Made by a program: the position numbers and the translations under genes
The notes under the pieces: generated by a model
Database searches by the model: none
Seen by the model: the letters and a program-made list of their open reading frames with translations, nothing else
Told to the model about the DNA's origin: nothing
Shown: in pieces, positions 1 to 10,340 of the stretch
How positions within the stretch are numbered: the first letter of the stretch is position 1
How the letters are laid out: every line of letters starts with the position of its first letter
NCBI RefSeq assembly: GCF_016462545.1
Contig: NZ_JAEMTA010000001.1
Span: 1 to 64,000, forward strand
Length of the DNA: 64,000 bases
Direction: 5' to 3'
Source of the DNA: Mycolicibacterium sp.
GTDB taxonomy: Bacteria; Actinomycetota; Actinomycetes; Mycobacteriales; Mycobacteriaceae

Positions 1-54
1 TAGCGCACCACACTGGCAGTGTGGGGGTCAGGGGTTCGAATCCCCTTAGCTCCA
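1..54 (+). tRNA. tRNA-Ala(GGC), 3' part
   Basis: The anticodon arm is visible: a 5-bp stem (ccaca/tgtgg, 9-13 and 21-25) closes a 7-base loop reading ctggcag, so the anticodon is GGC (alanine). The T arm (30-46) and the 3' acceptor strand tagctcc (47-53) with discriminator A54 follow. The 5' half lies outside the window. CCA is not fully encoded (ccc follows A54). The 3' end is the integration site of the island and is preserved by the inserted element. Confidence 0.9.
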
Positions 55-55
55 C
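31..55 (+). repeat. attL core: 25-bp direct repeat in tRNA-Ala 3' end
   Basis: The 25 bases at 31-55 (T-loop side of the T arm to the acceptor end) recur without mismatch at 30813-30837. A tRNA 3'-end repeat next to a tyrosine integrase gene is the usual attachment-site arrangement. Sequence just beyond the core is also partly shared between the two ends, because an integrase remnant follows the right copy. Confidence 0.88.
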
Positions 56-131
56 CCTACAACCGCAGCTCAGAGGTGGTTTCGAAAGTTGCGCAGGGAT
101 CTACGCAACAGCTCACGTAACATTGAGCACC

Positions 132-1208
132 GTGGCAAGCATCCACGCCCAGAAGAACACTCGCGGAAACACCTACCGCGTGCTCTGGCGCGCCGGTGGC
201 CGCCAGCGCTCGCTGACCTTCGAGAACCTGCCCTCGGCGGAGCGCTTCAAGACCCTGGTCGAGGACCACGGCCCTGACGAGGCGCTCCGGGTGATCGAGC
301 TCGACGAGATCGGCAACCACGTCCCGACGGTCACCGAGTGGCTGCACACCCACATCGAGAACCTCACCGGCGTCCAGCCGGCCACCCTGGCGCGCTACCG
401 GACCTACGTCGCCAAGGACATCGATCCGGTCTTCGGAACGCTGCCGGTCTCGGCAGTCACGGAGGCGACCATCGCCCGCTGGGTGAAGCAGCTCGGCGGC
501 AGCGGCAAGACGATCGCCAACAAGCACGGCTTCCTCTCTGGAGCTCTGCAGGCCGCGGTCCGCGCTGGGGTGATTGCCTCCAACCCGTGCCAAGGGCGAC
601 GGCTGCCGCACACCCGCGTCGAGGAGACGGTGTTCCTGACACCGGAGGAGTTCAAGCTGCTGCGCGATCACATCGACCGCGACCGGTGGAAGAACCTCGC
701 CACATGGTTGGTGACCACCGGCATGCGCTTCTCGGAGGCGACGGCCCTGTCGGCCTCCGACATCGACGCCGAGGCCAGGACGTGTCGAATCAACAAGGCG
801 TGGAAGTACTCCGGTGACTACCGACCCGAGATCGGCCCACCCAAGACCAAGAAGTCAATCCGAACGATCAGCCTGCCGCCATCCGCCTTGGACGTCCTGG
901 ACCTCACGGCACCGGGCTTCCTGTTCACCAACGGAGCCGGTAACCCCGTGCGGGCGCAAGAGTTCTTCAACGGCGGCTGGAAGCCGGGGCGTGCTGCAGC
1001 GATGGCGGCCGGACTGGCGAAATCGCCTCGCGTACATGATCTCCGGCACACATGCGCGTCGTGGATGATTCAGGCGGGCGTCCCGCTGCCGGTGATTCAG
1101 CAGCACCTCGGGCATGAGTCGATCCAGACGACAATCGGGGTGTACGGGCATCTGGATCGGCGGAGTGCGCAGGCCGCTGCAGACGCGATTGGGTCGGCGT
1201 TGCCGTGA
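132..1208 (+). CDS. Tyrosine recombinase (island integrase)
   Basis: This is a phage-type integrase that recombines the attachment sites at the tRNA-Ala 3' end. An N-terminal arm-binding-like segment (VLWRAGGRQRSLTF) is followed by a SAM-like core-binding domain and the catalytic domain. The Arg of TTGMRFSEA (codon 726), the HDLRH motif (codons 1035-1047), the LGHES histidine and the Tyr of VYGHL (codon 1143) form the R-H-R-H-Y set. I use GTG 132 (358 aa) because the degenerate copy beside attR begins at the equivalent GTG. A longer open frame runs back into the tRNA, and TTG 123 is an alternative. Its position at the tRNA-proximal end fits site-specific integration there. Confidence 0.9.
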   Translation: MASIHAQKNTRGNTYRVLWRAGGRQRSLTFENLPSAERFKTLVEDHGPDEALRVIELDEIGNHVPTVTEWLHTHIENLTGVQPATLARYRTYVAKDIDPVFGTLPVSAVTEATIARWVKQLGGSGKTIANKHGFLSGALQAAVRAGVIASNPCQGRRLPHTRVEETVFLTPEEFKLLRDHIDRDRWKNLATWLVTTGMRFSEATALSASDIDAEARTCRINKAWKYSGDYRPEIGPPKTKKSIRTISLPPSALDVLDLTAPGFLFTNGAGNPVRAQEFFNGGWKPGRAAAMAAGLAKSPRVHDLRHTCASWMIQAGVPLPVIQQHLGHESIQTTIGVYGHLDRRSAQAAADAIGSALP

Positions 1209-1294
1209 AGCTTCAAGTGATGCCGCGCTGGGGCAATGGTGACGCTACGAACGCTAAGGTAATCGAGCACCATTAGCCGTGGGGGAGGGGTCTG

Positions 1295-4200
1295 TTGAGC
1301 GCGTATCCGCAGGGGTCTGAATGGCGCATGTGGGACTTACACATTCACACCCCTGATTCGATAGTCGAGTACTACACCGGGCACGCCCAAGACCGGTGGC
1401 CTCGATTCATCGATGAGTTGGAGTCGTTACCCGCAGACATCGCTGTCGTGGGGATTAACGACTACTGGTTCCTGGACGGCTATCGCAAGGTGCGTGCTGA
1501 GAAGGACTGCGGGCGGCTTCCCAACATCGTCGAACTATTTCCGGTAGTCGAGGTGAGGTGCGATGCATTTAGCGGAGTGGAAGGCGCACTAAAGCGGCTC
1601 AACCTCCACCTGATCCTGGACCCTCTCGAGCCAATCGATGACTTAGAACAGCAACTGGGATCGGTGCTGCGCGCCAACTACCGACTGACCCCAGACGACG
1701 ACCCGACTGACTGGAACGAAGTGCCTACCCACGCGTCAATGGAGCGCCTTGGCCGTAGGATCAGAGAATCGACTCCCGAGGACAAGACCGCCGAATTCGA
1801 AGATAAGTCCGATCTCGAAATCGGGTTCAACAATCTGAACGTTTCCTTCGAGGCAGTCCGGCGAGGGATAGCCGACAACACCTATTTGCGTCAGCATGTC
1901 ATGCTCGCGCTTGGCAAGGTCGAGTGGAACAACATCAAATGGAACGTTGCATCCATCGCGAATAAGAAAACGTTTGTCAATAACGTGCAAGCTGTTTTCA
2001 CCGCTGCGAAGACGCGCGAGGCCTTTGGAAAGTCTCTGTCCTCGCTGAAGGACGCTGGGGTTCGCCACAGTCTGTTGGATTGCAGTGACGCTCACGCGTG
2101 GTCCGACTCCGACTTGCATAACCGTCTCGGATCGTGCTTCACATGGGTAAATGCGGACCCGACCTTCAAAGGCCTACGTCAAGCCCTCCAGGAGTACGAT
2201 CAACGGGTCACGACGAACGAGCGTCCAGAGGTTCTGACTCGAATTGCGCAGTCGCCTCGATCAGTCATCACCGAAGCATCGTTGTCGCCATTAGATCCGG
2301 CGGCAGAGTCGCCGCTCTTCTCATCGAGTACGCCTCTAAATCCTGGCTTCGTTGTCGTCATTGGTAATAAGGGCCAAGGAAAGTCCGCTTTCCTCGACAG
2401 TGTCGCGCTCGCGGCGAATAGCGACAGGTACGAGGATTTCTCCTTCCTAAACACAAAGAGGTTTCGGGCGGTCCCAGCCACGGCCAATAGTTATCGCGTC
2501 GATTTAAAGTGGGCCGACGGGTCATCTGAAAGTGCCGAGCTCGGCGCCAGTTTCGCGCCTGGATCGCCGATGCGAGTCGACTATCTACCGCAGTCGCTCA
2601 TCGAGAAGGTCTGTTCGGCAGATCCCAACAGCGTCACCAAGCGTGACTTTGAAGCTGAGATTGAGCGGGTCGTGTTCCGCTATATCGACGATGACACTCG
2701 AGGTCCCGCCACTAGCCTGAGGCAGTTTCTTCAAGAGCAAGGTGAAGAATCTGAATCGGCCCAGAGGGAGGCCCGGATAGCTATCGCTGATGCCGCGGCC
2801 GACTTGTCGATGCTACGCACTCGGCGGGCGGTGCTAGAAGCGCTCGACTTACAAGGACGCGATGAGACACTTCGGCGACGTCTCGATGAAGTACGTTCAG
2901 AGATATTGAGCGTCGCAGAACTGATTGATTCCGGCGGGTCCGAGGAGCAGCAGAAGCAAGCAGCTGAATTGCGCGTTGCAAGAGATGCCGAAGAGCAAGT
3001 CCGAGAAGCCGTCCTCGAACTAAAGGGCAAGGTCGCAGCGATAGACGCCGACATCGAGGACGTGACCGATCAACGCGCCGGTCTTGTTGCGGCCATTTCG
3101 GATGCTCGTGCACTAGCTCAAACGCTTGCGGCCAAAATTGGTGTGACGACAGAGTTTCTGTTCAATGCCTCGTTCGAGGAGTCGGTTGTCGAAGCTTGGG
3201 TCGGTGCGCGTACCGCAGAGCGAACAGCTCTCGCAGAGACCGAGAACCAGTCTGGCGGGTTGAGCGATCAGCTTGCCGTGGCAACGCGGGCTGTCGCAGA
3301 CAAAGAATCGGGCCTCCAGTCAGTGAACGACGAAGTGCAGGCGCTACTCGTCCGCCAGTCTGATCTCAACGCGCAGGTTCAGGATCTCCTGGGAGAGCCT
3401 GGCGATACGGAGAGCCTGAGGGGTGTCGAGGCTCTGAAGGCCGAGCTGGATGGCATTCCCGCCGCCGTAGAAACGGTCGAGGAGCGCCTCCATGTCGCGT
3501 TTCATGAGTTGCATCGCGCACTTGTCGCTCTCCGAGACCATGAGAGGGCTGCGTACGAGCCGGCTACGCAATTTGTTCAGTCAAATAAGCTGGCAAAAGC
3601 TGTCGAGCTCGCATTCGATGTCGAATTCCGGGTCCGGGATTTCGCTGATCGCTGGCTTGTGATGGTAAATCGTCAGAGGCTAGGCCACTTTCACGATATG
3701 AGTCGCCCCGATCGAGATGATCAGCTGCTCCAGGGATTGGACCTTGATAATGCCGACAACCTGCTGGCCGGTCTCAACCAGATCGTTGACCAACTGGGTC
3801 GCGAAGGAGGCAAACCAGACGGCGACCCCCGGCCGCTCGATGCGGTGATGCGCAGCGGTCATTCACCGCCGGACCTCCTCTCAGCCATATACGGATTGGA
3901 GTGGCTCCATAGCCAATACATAATTCGATCGGCCGGCAAGGAGCTGTCGGAGCTGTCGCCGGGGCAGCGAGGGCTTGTGTTGCTGCTGTTTTACCTTTTG
4001 GTCGACAAGTCAGAGCGACCGTTGCTGCTTGATCAACCCGAGGAGAATTTGGACAACCAAACTGTCCGTACCGTCCTTGTGCCAGCGCTGAGGGAAGCGG
4101 TCCGGCGGCGCCAGGTGATCGCCGTAACTCACAACCCGAACTTTGCGGTGGTAGGAGACGCCGACCAGATCATCGTCGCAACGTTCGACGGCCAATTCCA

Positions 4201-4327
4201 CTACAAGTCAGGTTCGCTCGCCGAGATTGAGATCGGTCAATCGGCAATCGACGTACTCGAAGGTACTCGCGAGGCGTTCACTAGCCGGAACGCAAAGTAC
4301 ACAGATGTCGTTGGTCGCCCGTCCTGA
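1295..4327 (+). CDS. TrlF-type PHP-domain/SMC-like ATPase
   Basis: This 1010-aa protein joins an N-terminal PHP phosphoesterase-like domain to an SMC/RecN-like ABC ATPase. The PHP part has the metal-binding DLHIHTP near residue 15 and a DCSDAHAWSD segment near residue 265. The ATPase has a Walker A GNKGQGKS near residue 358, a long charged coiled-coil region (about 480-740), the signature ELSPGQRG (about 888) and Walker B LLLDQPEENLDN (about 910). The layout matches the TrlF family, described as linked to tRNA loci and generally regarded as conflict/defence-type. Start TTG 1295 is preceded by a strong purine-rich site (1281-1290). GC content is visibly lower than in neighbours, consistent with transfer. 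Its substrate is unknown. Confidence 0.82.
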   Translation: MSAYPQGSEWRMWDLHIHTPDSIVEYYTGHAQDRWPRFIDELESLPADIAVVGINDYWFLDGYRKVRAEKDCGRLPNIVELFPVVEVRCDAFSGVEGALKRLNLHLILDPLEPIDDLEQQLGSVLRANYRLTPDDDPTDWNEVPTHASMERLGRRIRESTPEDKTAEFEDKSDLEIGFNNLNVSFEAVRRGIADNTYLRQHVMLALGKVEWNNIKWNVASIANKKTFVNNVQAVFTAAKTREAFGKSLSSLKDAGVRHSLLDCSDAHAWSDSDLHNRLGSCFTWVNADPTFKGLRQALQEYDQRVTTNERPEVLTRIAQSPRSVITEASLSPLDPAAESPLFSSSTPLNPGFVVVIGNKGQGKSAFLDSVALAANSDRYEDFSFLNTKRFRAVPATANSYRVDLKWADGSSESAELGASFAPGSPMRVDYLPQSLIEKVCSADPNSVTKRDFEAEIERVVFRYIDDDTRGPATSLRQFLQEQGEESESAQREARIAIADAAADLSMLRTRRAVLEALDLQGRDETLRRRLDEVRSEILSVAELIDSGGSEEQQKQAAELRVARDAEEQVREAVLELKGKVAAIDADIEDVTDQRAGLVAAISDARALAQTLAAKIGVTTEFLFNASFEESVVEAWVGARTAERTALAETENQSGGLSDQLAVATRAVADKESGLQSVNDEVQALLVRQSDLNAQVQDLLGEPGDTESLRGVEALKAELDGIPAAVETVEERLHVAFHELHRALVALRDHERAAYEPATQFVQSNKLAKAVELAFDVEFRVRDFADRWLVMVNRQRLGHFHDMSRPDRDDQLLQGLDLDNADNLLAGLNQIVDQLGREGGKPDGDPRPLDAVMRSGHSPPDLLSAIYGLEWLHSQYIIRSAGKELSELSPGQRGLVLLLFYLLVDKSERPLLLDQPEENLDNQTVRTVLVPALREAVRRRQVIAVTHNPNFAVVGDADQIIVATFDGQFHYKSGSLAEIEIGQSAIDVLEGTREAFTSRNAKYTDVVGRPS

Positions 4328-4354
4328 ACCCAGTAGCCGAGTTGACGCGTGGTC

Positions 4355-4612
4355 TCACGCGCCACGCTGCGACTGAATTCGCCGACCGAAACGGCTGTGC
4401 TTCGACAAACCGGACGGCGACGGCGGATCGGCAGGCCGCGCCTCGATACACATCGACTCGATGGCGGCCTCGATCTGTACCTCGGTCATTGCCCATCGGC
4501 CGGCTCGCTTCATTCCGGCGAACGTTCGATCTCGGAGTTTGGCCCGTAGATACGACTCGGAGAACCCAAGAATCCTCGCCGCCTCGGGCAGGTCGTAGAT
4601 GATAGGAATCAT
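4355..4612 (-). CDS. Small helix-turn-helix protein, second of a coupled pair
   Basis: An 85-aa protein beginning MIPIIYDLPEAARILG, which reads as a winged-helix/MerR-like HTH of the excisionase or AlpA class (LPEAARILGFSESYLRAKL), followed by a basic tail. Its ATG (4612-4610) overlaps the stop of the upstream HTH gene as ATGA, so the two are translationally coupled. Such small proteins in islands usually act as excision factors or regulators of integrase or transfer genes. Which role applies cannot be read from the sequence. A different long open frame overlaps it, but this frame has the recognisable fold. Confidence 0.68.
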   Translation of the reverse strand: MIPIIYDLPEAARILGFSESYLRAKLRDRTFAGMKRAGRWAMTEVQIEAAIESMCIEARPADPPSPSGLSKHSRFGRRIQSQRGA

Positions 4613-4869
4613 CGCGCCTGTTCCGTTCGAGTCTCGCCGATATCGAGACCCTGCCCCGGAACCGGAGTTTCGACGTGTCGCGTTGCCTGAGAGATCCTTT
4701 GGTCTTCCCACTTGATGACGTCGCTGAGTCGGTAGCGCACATGTCGTCCGATTTTCGCGTGCGGGGGGCCAGTGCCCTTCGTTGCCCACTGGGCAGTCGT
4801 CTTCGGTGGCACGCCTAGGCGGTCTGCGAGTTCCTGCCGGCTCAGCCACCGGTCGCTTATGCCTTCCAT
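4609..4869 (-). CDS. Small helix-turn-helix (excisionase/AlpA-like) protein
   Basis: An 86-aa protein with the pattern WLSRQELADRLGVPPKTTAQW, then a beta-wing-like segment ending GRHVRYRLSDVIKWE. This is the typical layout of helix-turn-helix domain 17 excisionase-like proteins. I chose ATG 4869 because a ggagga site lies about 10 bases upstream; GTG 4878 is also in frame but sits on that site. It is the first gene of a two-gene leftward unit and is likely a DNA-binding accessory factor for excision or island gene control. Mycobacterial islands commonly carry such a gene near the integrase or relaxase. Confidence 0.78.
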   Translation of the reverse strand: MEGISDRWLSRQELADRLGVPPKTTAQWATKGTGPPHAKIGRHVRYRLSDVIKWEDQRISQATRHVETPVPGQGLDIGETRTEQAR

Positions 4870-4989
4870 GTCGGACACCTCCTCCGCTCACCAGATGTGT
4901 CCAATTAGCGTAAGCCCGCCGACACGCCCTCCCTGAGTCAAATTCTGCGGATCGCACACAGGCGACTCGAGCGGCTCAACGGCGGCCGA

Positions 4990-5150
4990 ACCGCGCAGCA
5001 AATCTCCAAATCCACCCCCCAAAAACACATTCAACACTCCCTCAAAGCCCCCTCAAACAACACCCAACCCTTCTCACCCACTCTCAACCCCCCACCACTA
5101 AATCCACACCACCAGAACAACACTCATCACCCTCACCTCTAAAATTGCGC
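4990..5150. other. G-depleted (A/C-rich) stretch upstream of the relaxase
   Basis: Between the divergent HTH genes and the relaxase the + strand becomes almost free of G. From about 5002 to 5140 I count only two or three G residues in a sequence otherwise near 65 percent GC. No convincing gene lies here. The position directly before a MobF relaxase makes a transfer-origin or untranslated-leader role possible, but no nic site was identified with confidence. Confidence 0.5.
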
Positions 5151-5264
5151 GTGGCACATTGGCACAGGGTGCAATACTGGTGGTGGTCGGGTTGGGGAGC
5201 GCGGCTGAATCAGACGGCGGGACAGGTCATCTGGGTCTGACATCGAAACGCGGTGTGCAGGCAG

Positions 5265-8217
5265 GTGTTGACGATTTCACGGCTGACGCGGTGGAGCATC
5301 GGCTACTACAACGACACCGCGAACGCGACCAGGCAGTCGGCGATGACCGCGCGGGCGGCCAATGGTGGTCTGGGCGAACACTATTCCGAGGCCGACACCC
5401 GGATCCCGACCTGGCTACTCACCGGCGACCAGGCGGCGGTCGCCGGTTGTGCGGGCTCGACGGCGCCGCACGAGCCGGCGGGGCGGTCGACACCGACCTG
5501 GCAGCGGCGTGGCTGAACGACGGGATCGCCCCGAACGGCCTGCGTGGTCGGGCGTTCGGGGAGAACGGCGTGCACGGTTTCGATTTGACGTTCGCCGCGC
5601 CCAAGAGCGTCTCCTTGCTGCGGGTGTTGACCGATCCGGTGGCGGAGAAGGTGTTCGCCGCCGCCCACGAACACGCCATCGGCGAAGCGATGGCCTATCT
5701 GCACCAGCATGCGGGCTATACCCGGGTGCACAATCCGGTCACCGGGATGAAGGACCTCGTTCGGCTGCCGGGGTTGGTGGGGATCGCGTATCAGCACGAG
5801 ACCTCCCGCTGCGGGGATCCGCATCTGCACACCCACGTCATCGTCCCCAACCGGCAGGGTCGGGCTGATGGGGTGTTGGTGTCGGTCGATTCGAAGTCGT
5901 TGTATCACGAGGCCAAGGCCGCCGGGATGATCTATCAGGCCACCCTGCGCCACGAGTTGCACGCGGAGCGGGGTTTCGAGTGGCAGGACGTGGATCCGCA
6001 TTCGGGGATGGCCGAGATCGCTGGGGTCACCCGAGAGGACATCAGCGCCTGGTCGCGCCGCTCGACCCGGCTGCGCGAGTGGGCGCGGCAAAACCTGGTC
6101 GTGGCGGACGGGGAACCCTCCGTCGCGCAGTTGGCGGCGGCGCAGAAGGCCACCCGGCCCGTGAAACCCGAATCCCTGTCCTTCGAGGACCTCAAGCGCC
6201 TCTGGCGCGGGGATGCGCGGGGTTTGCACCTGGACCGCGCGGCGCATTACGACGCGCGGGCACGACGCACCGCCGCCGCGCACGCCCGCGAGCAGACCGC
6301 GCATCGGGATGTGCGGACCGCACATGAGACCGCGCGCACCGCACACGACGGCGCGCAGACCGCACATCCGACCGCGCACACCGCACACGAGACCGCGCAT
6401 GACCGCGCACCCGAGTACGCACCTGTGCCGGTTGACCCGGTGGACCGCGCATCGCTGGCAGCGGGGCCGCTCGGATCGATAAGGCCGGGTTCACCCGCGC
6501 GGACATGGTCGAACTGCTCGGCGCGCTGCTGCCCGTCGACGCGCCGGGGGACCCCCGTGAGGTCATCGAAGCCCTGACCGATCGGGTCGGGATCCGGATC
6601 AGCGCACCCCGGGAATCCCATCACCGCGAGGGGTACGTGAAGTTCACCCTCGAGGCGATCCTGATCGAAGAAGACCACATCCTCGACCTGGTCGACGAAC
6701 GCGACAACCGCGCCCGCTTGGACGTTCGCCGCGAGGACGTCGACGGGCTGTCGGTGGATCAGGCCCGCGCGGTCGCCGCGATCAGTTCCTCGTCGTGGTT
6801 GGTGCAACCGTTGTCCGCACCGGCCGGGGCGGGCAAGACGCATTCCCTGCGGGCGCTGCGCGCAGCGGCCGCCCGCGGCGGCAAGGAGGTGATGGTGGTG
6901 GCGCCGACCGGCAAGGCCGTCGATCAAGCATTGAATGACGGCGCGGGGGATCGCGGCTTCACCTTGGCTAGAGCCCTGCAATACATCGAGCGCGCAGAAC
7001 TGGAACCCAATCAGCGCACCGTGGTGATCGTGGACGAGGCGTCGATGGTCGGCACCCCCGACCTCCGCAAACTGCTCACCGCGACCACCGACGCCCGGGC
7101 GAAGGTGGTGTTGGTGGGCGATCCGCATCAGTTGGCGCCGGTCAAAGCGCGCGGTGGGATGTTCGAGCAGCTGGCCGAGGAACTGCCCTGGGCCCAACGC
7201 CTCTCGGAGGTCTGGCGGATGCGCGACCCCGAAGAACGCCAGGCTTCCTTGGCTCTGCGGTCCGGGCATGGCAATCCGCTTCGGACGGCGATCGGCTGGT
7301 ACCGGACCCACGACCGGCTGCACACCGGTGACCCGGTGGCGATGGCGTCCGTTGCCCTGGACGGATACCTCACCGACCAGAAGGCCGGGAAGGACTCGCT
7401 GTTGATCTGCGACACCTGGGAGATGGCCGACGCCCTCAACCAACGGCTGCACGACACCCTCACCACCCCGGGCCCGACCGTCCGCGCCGCCAGAGACCAA
7501 CAGCTTCGGGTGGGGGACGTGATCGTCAGCCGCCGCAATGACGCCACGATCACGGTCCGTCCGGGCGCGGGACACACCCGCGGCGACGGGATGGATCAGG
7601 TCCGCAACGGGAACCGGTGGCGGGTGATCGCCGTTGACCCGGAGAAGAATCGGGTGGCCGCCGAACGCCTGACCGACCACGTCCGAACGACCTTCGAACA
7701 CGGCTACCTGACCGAGCACGTCACCCTCGGCTACGCCGTCACCGTGCACTCCGCCCAAGGCGTCACCACCGACACCGCCCACGCCCTCATCGCCGACACC
7801 TCCACTCGATCCATGGTGTACGTCGCGATGACCCGCGGCCGCGACACCAACCACGCCTACCTCTACACCCGCAACGACACCGAAGCCGACCACGACCACC
7901 GCGGCCCGGTTACCGATGGCGAGATCCACCGCCTGCGGCGCGGCACCAAACACGAATCAGCACGGCATCTCCGCAGCATCAGCGCCAACGACGACCGACC
8001 CCGCACACTGCACGCCGAAGCCCAACAGACCGACCGCGTCCTGCTGCCCGACCTCATCGGTCGCGCCCTGGACCGTCACGATGAACGCCAGGCGTCTCGA
8101 AGCGACGCGTGGCACCGACATGTCGAGCAAGCAAAGAGTTATCGTGCCGCTTACGAACGCATGACGTCCGCCGTCGACCGTAGCCGCACCGTCGGTATAG
8201 ACGGCTTCGAACTCTAA
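5265..8217 (+). pseudogene. MobF (TraA/TrwC-type) relaxase-helicase, two frameshifts
   Basis: The gene product would nick oriT and unwind the transferred strand. It is read in three frames. Codons from about 5265 to 5450 encode the N-terminus (SRLTRWSIGYYNDTA...YSEADTRIPTWL). From about 5450 to 6450 a second frame gives the relaxase core with the three-histidine motif GDPHLHTHVIVPNR. From about 6440 to 8217 a third frame gives the RecD-like helicase with Walker A APAGAGKTHS, Walker B VVIVDEASM, LVGDPHQLAPV and HSAQGVTTD. Each step equals the loss of one base. Reconstructed length is about 984 aa. A low-complexity Thr-Ala-His linker (about 6290-6410) separates the domains. It may be a true pseudogene or carry sequencing indels. 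Confidence 0.82.
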
Positions 8218-8409
8218 ATTCAAGCCAGGACTGACCGCATCCCCGGCTAGCTCATGAGAACTTTCTGTACTGCTATCAAGTGGGCATTTAGAATCCGTTG
8301 AGCGCCCGTCAGCGAACGCTGGTGTTCACCGGCGGTCAATGGCCTTCTCACTACAAGGGGATTCCAATCGCACGCAAGTAGTGATGGCAACTGGCGTGTT
8401 CCCGCTGAA
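8218..8409. other. Gap between relaxase and IS3 element
   Basis: No gene is seen in this gap. Its last 19 bases (8391-8409) are nearly the same as 25091-25109, and both end exactly where an IS3-family element begins. The sequence continues after the element at 11015 (see that entry). Confidence 0.5.
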
Positions 8410-8505
8410 TGAGTCCAACCAGTTTTAGAGTCCTGTAGCCCGATGTTGGGCGAGAAGGGACGATGAACGTATGGCTGGTCGGAAGCGGAACTCGCAGAAG
8501 ACATC

Positions 8506-8751
8506 GTGCGCAAACTGCGCCGCGCGGATGAGCTGGCCGCCGAGGGCAAGGCCGGCGAGGAGATCGCCGCCGAGCTCGAGGTGTCGCCGGCGACGTTGTA
8601 CAACTGGCGCCGCAGCTACGGCGGCATGGAAACCGACGCCGCCAAAGAACTCAAGGAACTGCGCGAGCAGAACGCCCGCCTCAAGCGGCTGCTGGCCGAG
8701 GCTGAGCTGGTCAAAGACGCATTGCGGGAGGTCGCGAAGGGAAAATTTTAG
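8506..8751 (+). CDS. IS3-family OrfA of element A (helix-turn-helix)
   Basis: This 81-aa frame carries the OrfA layout: an HTH (AAELEVSPATLYNWRRSYGG) followed by a leucine-zipper-like helix ending LVKDALREVAKGKF. It binds the terminal inverted repeats and partners OrfB in transposition. The reading frame stays open upstream as far as about 8467, but the only upstream ATGs are in other frames. The natural start is therefore uncertain or lost by an indel, and GTG 8506 is the first usable start. It ends in TAG just before the orfB region, which is in the same frame. Confidence 0.72.
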   Translation: MRKLRRADELAAEGKAGEEIAAELEVSPATLYNWRRSYGGMETDAAKELKELREQNARLKRLLAEAELVKDALREVAKGKF

Positions 8752-9529
8752 GCCCAGCTGCCAAGCGCCGCCGTCGACATGCTCAAGGAGACCTTGGGCA
8801 TGGCGGAACGGTTGGCGTGCACAGCAGTTGGGCTGGCTCGTTCCACCTGCCGTCGCCTCCCTCAGGCGCAGACCCCGGCTGATCCCGATAGCGAGATGCG
8901 GGCCTGGTTGCGCGCCTACGCCACCAAACACCCCTGCCATGGGTTCCGCCGGGCATGGGCGGCGTTGCGCTACGACGACCGCCGCGAGGTCAACAAGAAG
9001 AAGATTCACCGGCTGTGGCGCGAGGAGGGCTTGCAGGTGCGGGTGCACAGTCCGCGCAAACGGGTCGGGGTGTCCTCGATCCCGCCCATTGAAGCCGACG
9101 CCCCGAACGTGGTGTGGGCGATCGACTTCCAGTTCGACTCCACCGTCGACGGCAAGGCCATCAAGATCGCCTCGATGGTCGACGAACACACCCGGATGTC
9201 GCTGCTGAACATCGTCGAGCGTTCAATCACCGCTGAGCGGCTCGTCGATGAGCTGAAGAAGGTGTTCGCCGCCGCGGGCGGGCCACCGACGGTGTTGCGG
9301 ATGGACAATGGACCAGAGTTCATTTCTCAAGCGCGCAACAGTTTTGCGACGGCCGGACGGGTATGTCGTATATCCCGCCTGGAACACCGTGGAACAACGG
9401 GCATATTGAATCATTTAACAACCGCATGCGGAAGGAGCGCCTCAACCGCAACCACTGGAACACCCTGCTCGAGGCCCGCGTCGTCATCGACGACTTCAAG
9501 GACGAACACAACCGCCGACACCGGCACTC

Positions 9530-10340
9530 TGAATCACCCGAGGTTTTGTGCCGCCTCCATTGTGGGCTGTTCCTCGGGGTTGAGGGCAGCGTAGTAGAGG
9601 GTTTCGAACTCGCAGGGTGGAATCAGTCCGATGCTGGAATGCAGCCTGCTGTTGTTGTACCAGTCGACCCAGGCTGCGGTCGCGAACTCGACGTCGGCGA
9701 TGGTCTTGTAGGGCCCGCAGTGAAAGATCGTGGTGCGGATGCACTCGGTCTTGCAGAGTCCGTTCGCTGATTCGATCAACGCATTGTCATAGGCATCACC
9801 GACCGATCCGATCGATGCCGCGACGTGTTCCAGTGAGAGCCGCTCGGTCAACCGAACCGACGTATATTGCGACCCTGCATCCGAATGATGAATCAGCTGA
9901 CCATCTTTCACCGGATGACCGTCGCGGGCACGTTGCCACAACGCCATCCGCAACGGCGTGGTGACCAGGCTGACCTCCTTGCTCGTCGAGGCATGCCAAG
10001 CCACGATTCGCCGCGAGAATACGTCGATGATGAACACCACGTACACCCAGCCGACCCAGGTCCGGACGTAGGTGAAGTCGGTGACCCACACCCGGTTGGG
10101 TCCCGCCGCACGGAACTGCCGATTCAGCAGATCCCCGGCGCGGATCCCATCCGCGGACGGGATCGTGGTGCGAATACCCTTCGACCGACGAATACCGTTG
10201 ATTCCCAACACCTTCATCGCACGATCCACCGCCCCGTAGGACACACCGGGCATCCCGGTCCGGTCCAGATGGGCGCGCATCTTCACCCGCCCGTAGAGCC
10301 CCTCTGGGTCATCCGACGCCGGCCGTGGTGATCGACACGC
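9530..10340. repeat. 811-bp perfect direct repeat, copy 1
   Basis: This is the orfB end of IS element B. It matches 25110-25920 in the same orientation over the full length I could compare, including a shared frameshift. The two copies bracket the CHAT/giant-protein block. Confidence 0.88.

Noticed and set aside
21..131. Integrase start inside the tRNA gene
   Set aside because: The frame is open there, but the residues are translated tRNA. The GTG at 132 matches the start region conserved in the remnant copy.
5381..7953. Long open frames on the - strand opposite the relaxase
   Set aside because: They are Arg/Gly/His/Val-rich shadows of a high-GC gene; the + strand has clear relaxase and helicase motifs.
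10286..10296. Programmed -1 frameshifting inside IS B orfB
   Set aside because: Family members shift, if at all, between orfA and orfB, and no good slippery heptamer is present at this point. A base loss is simpler.
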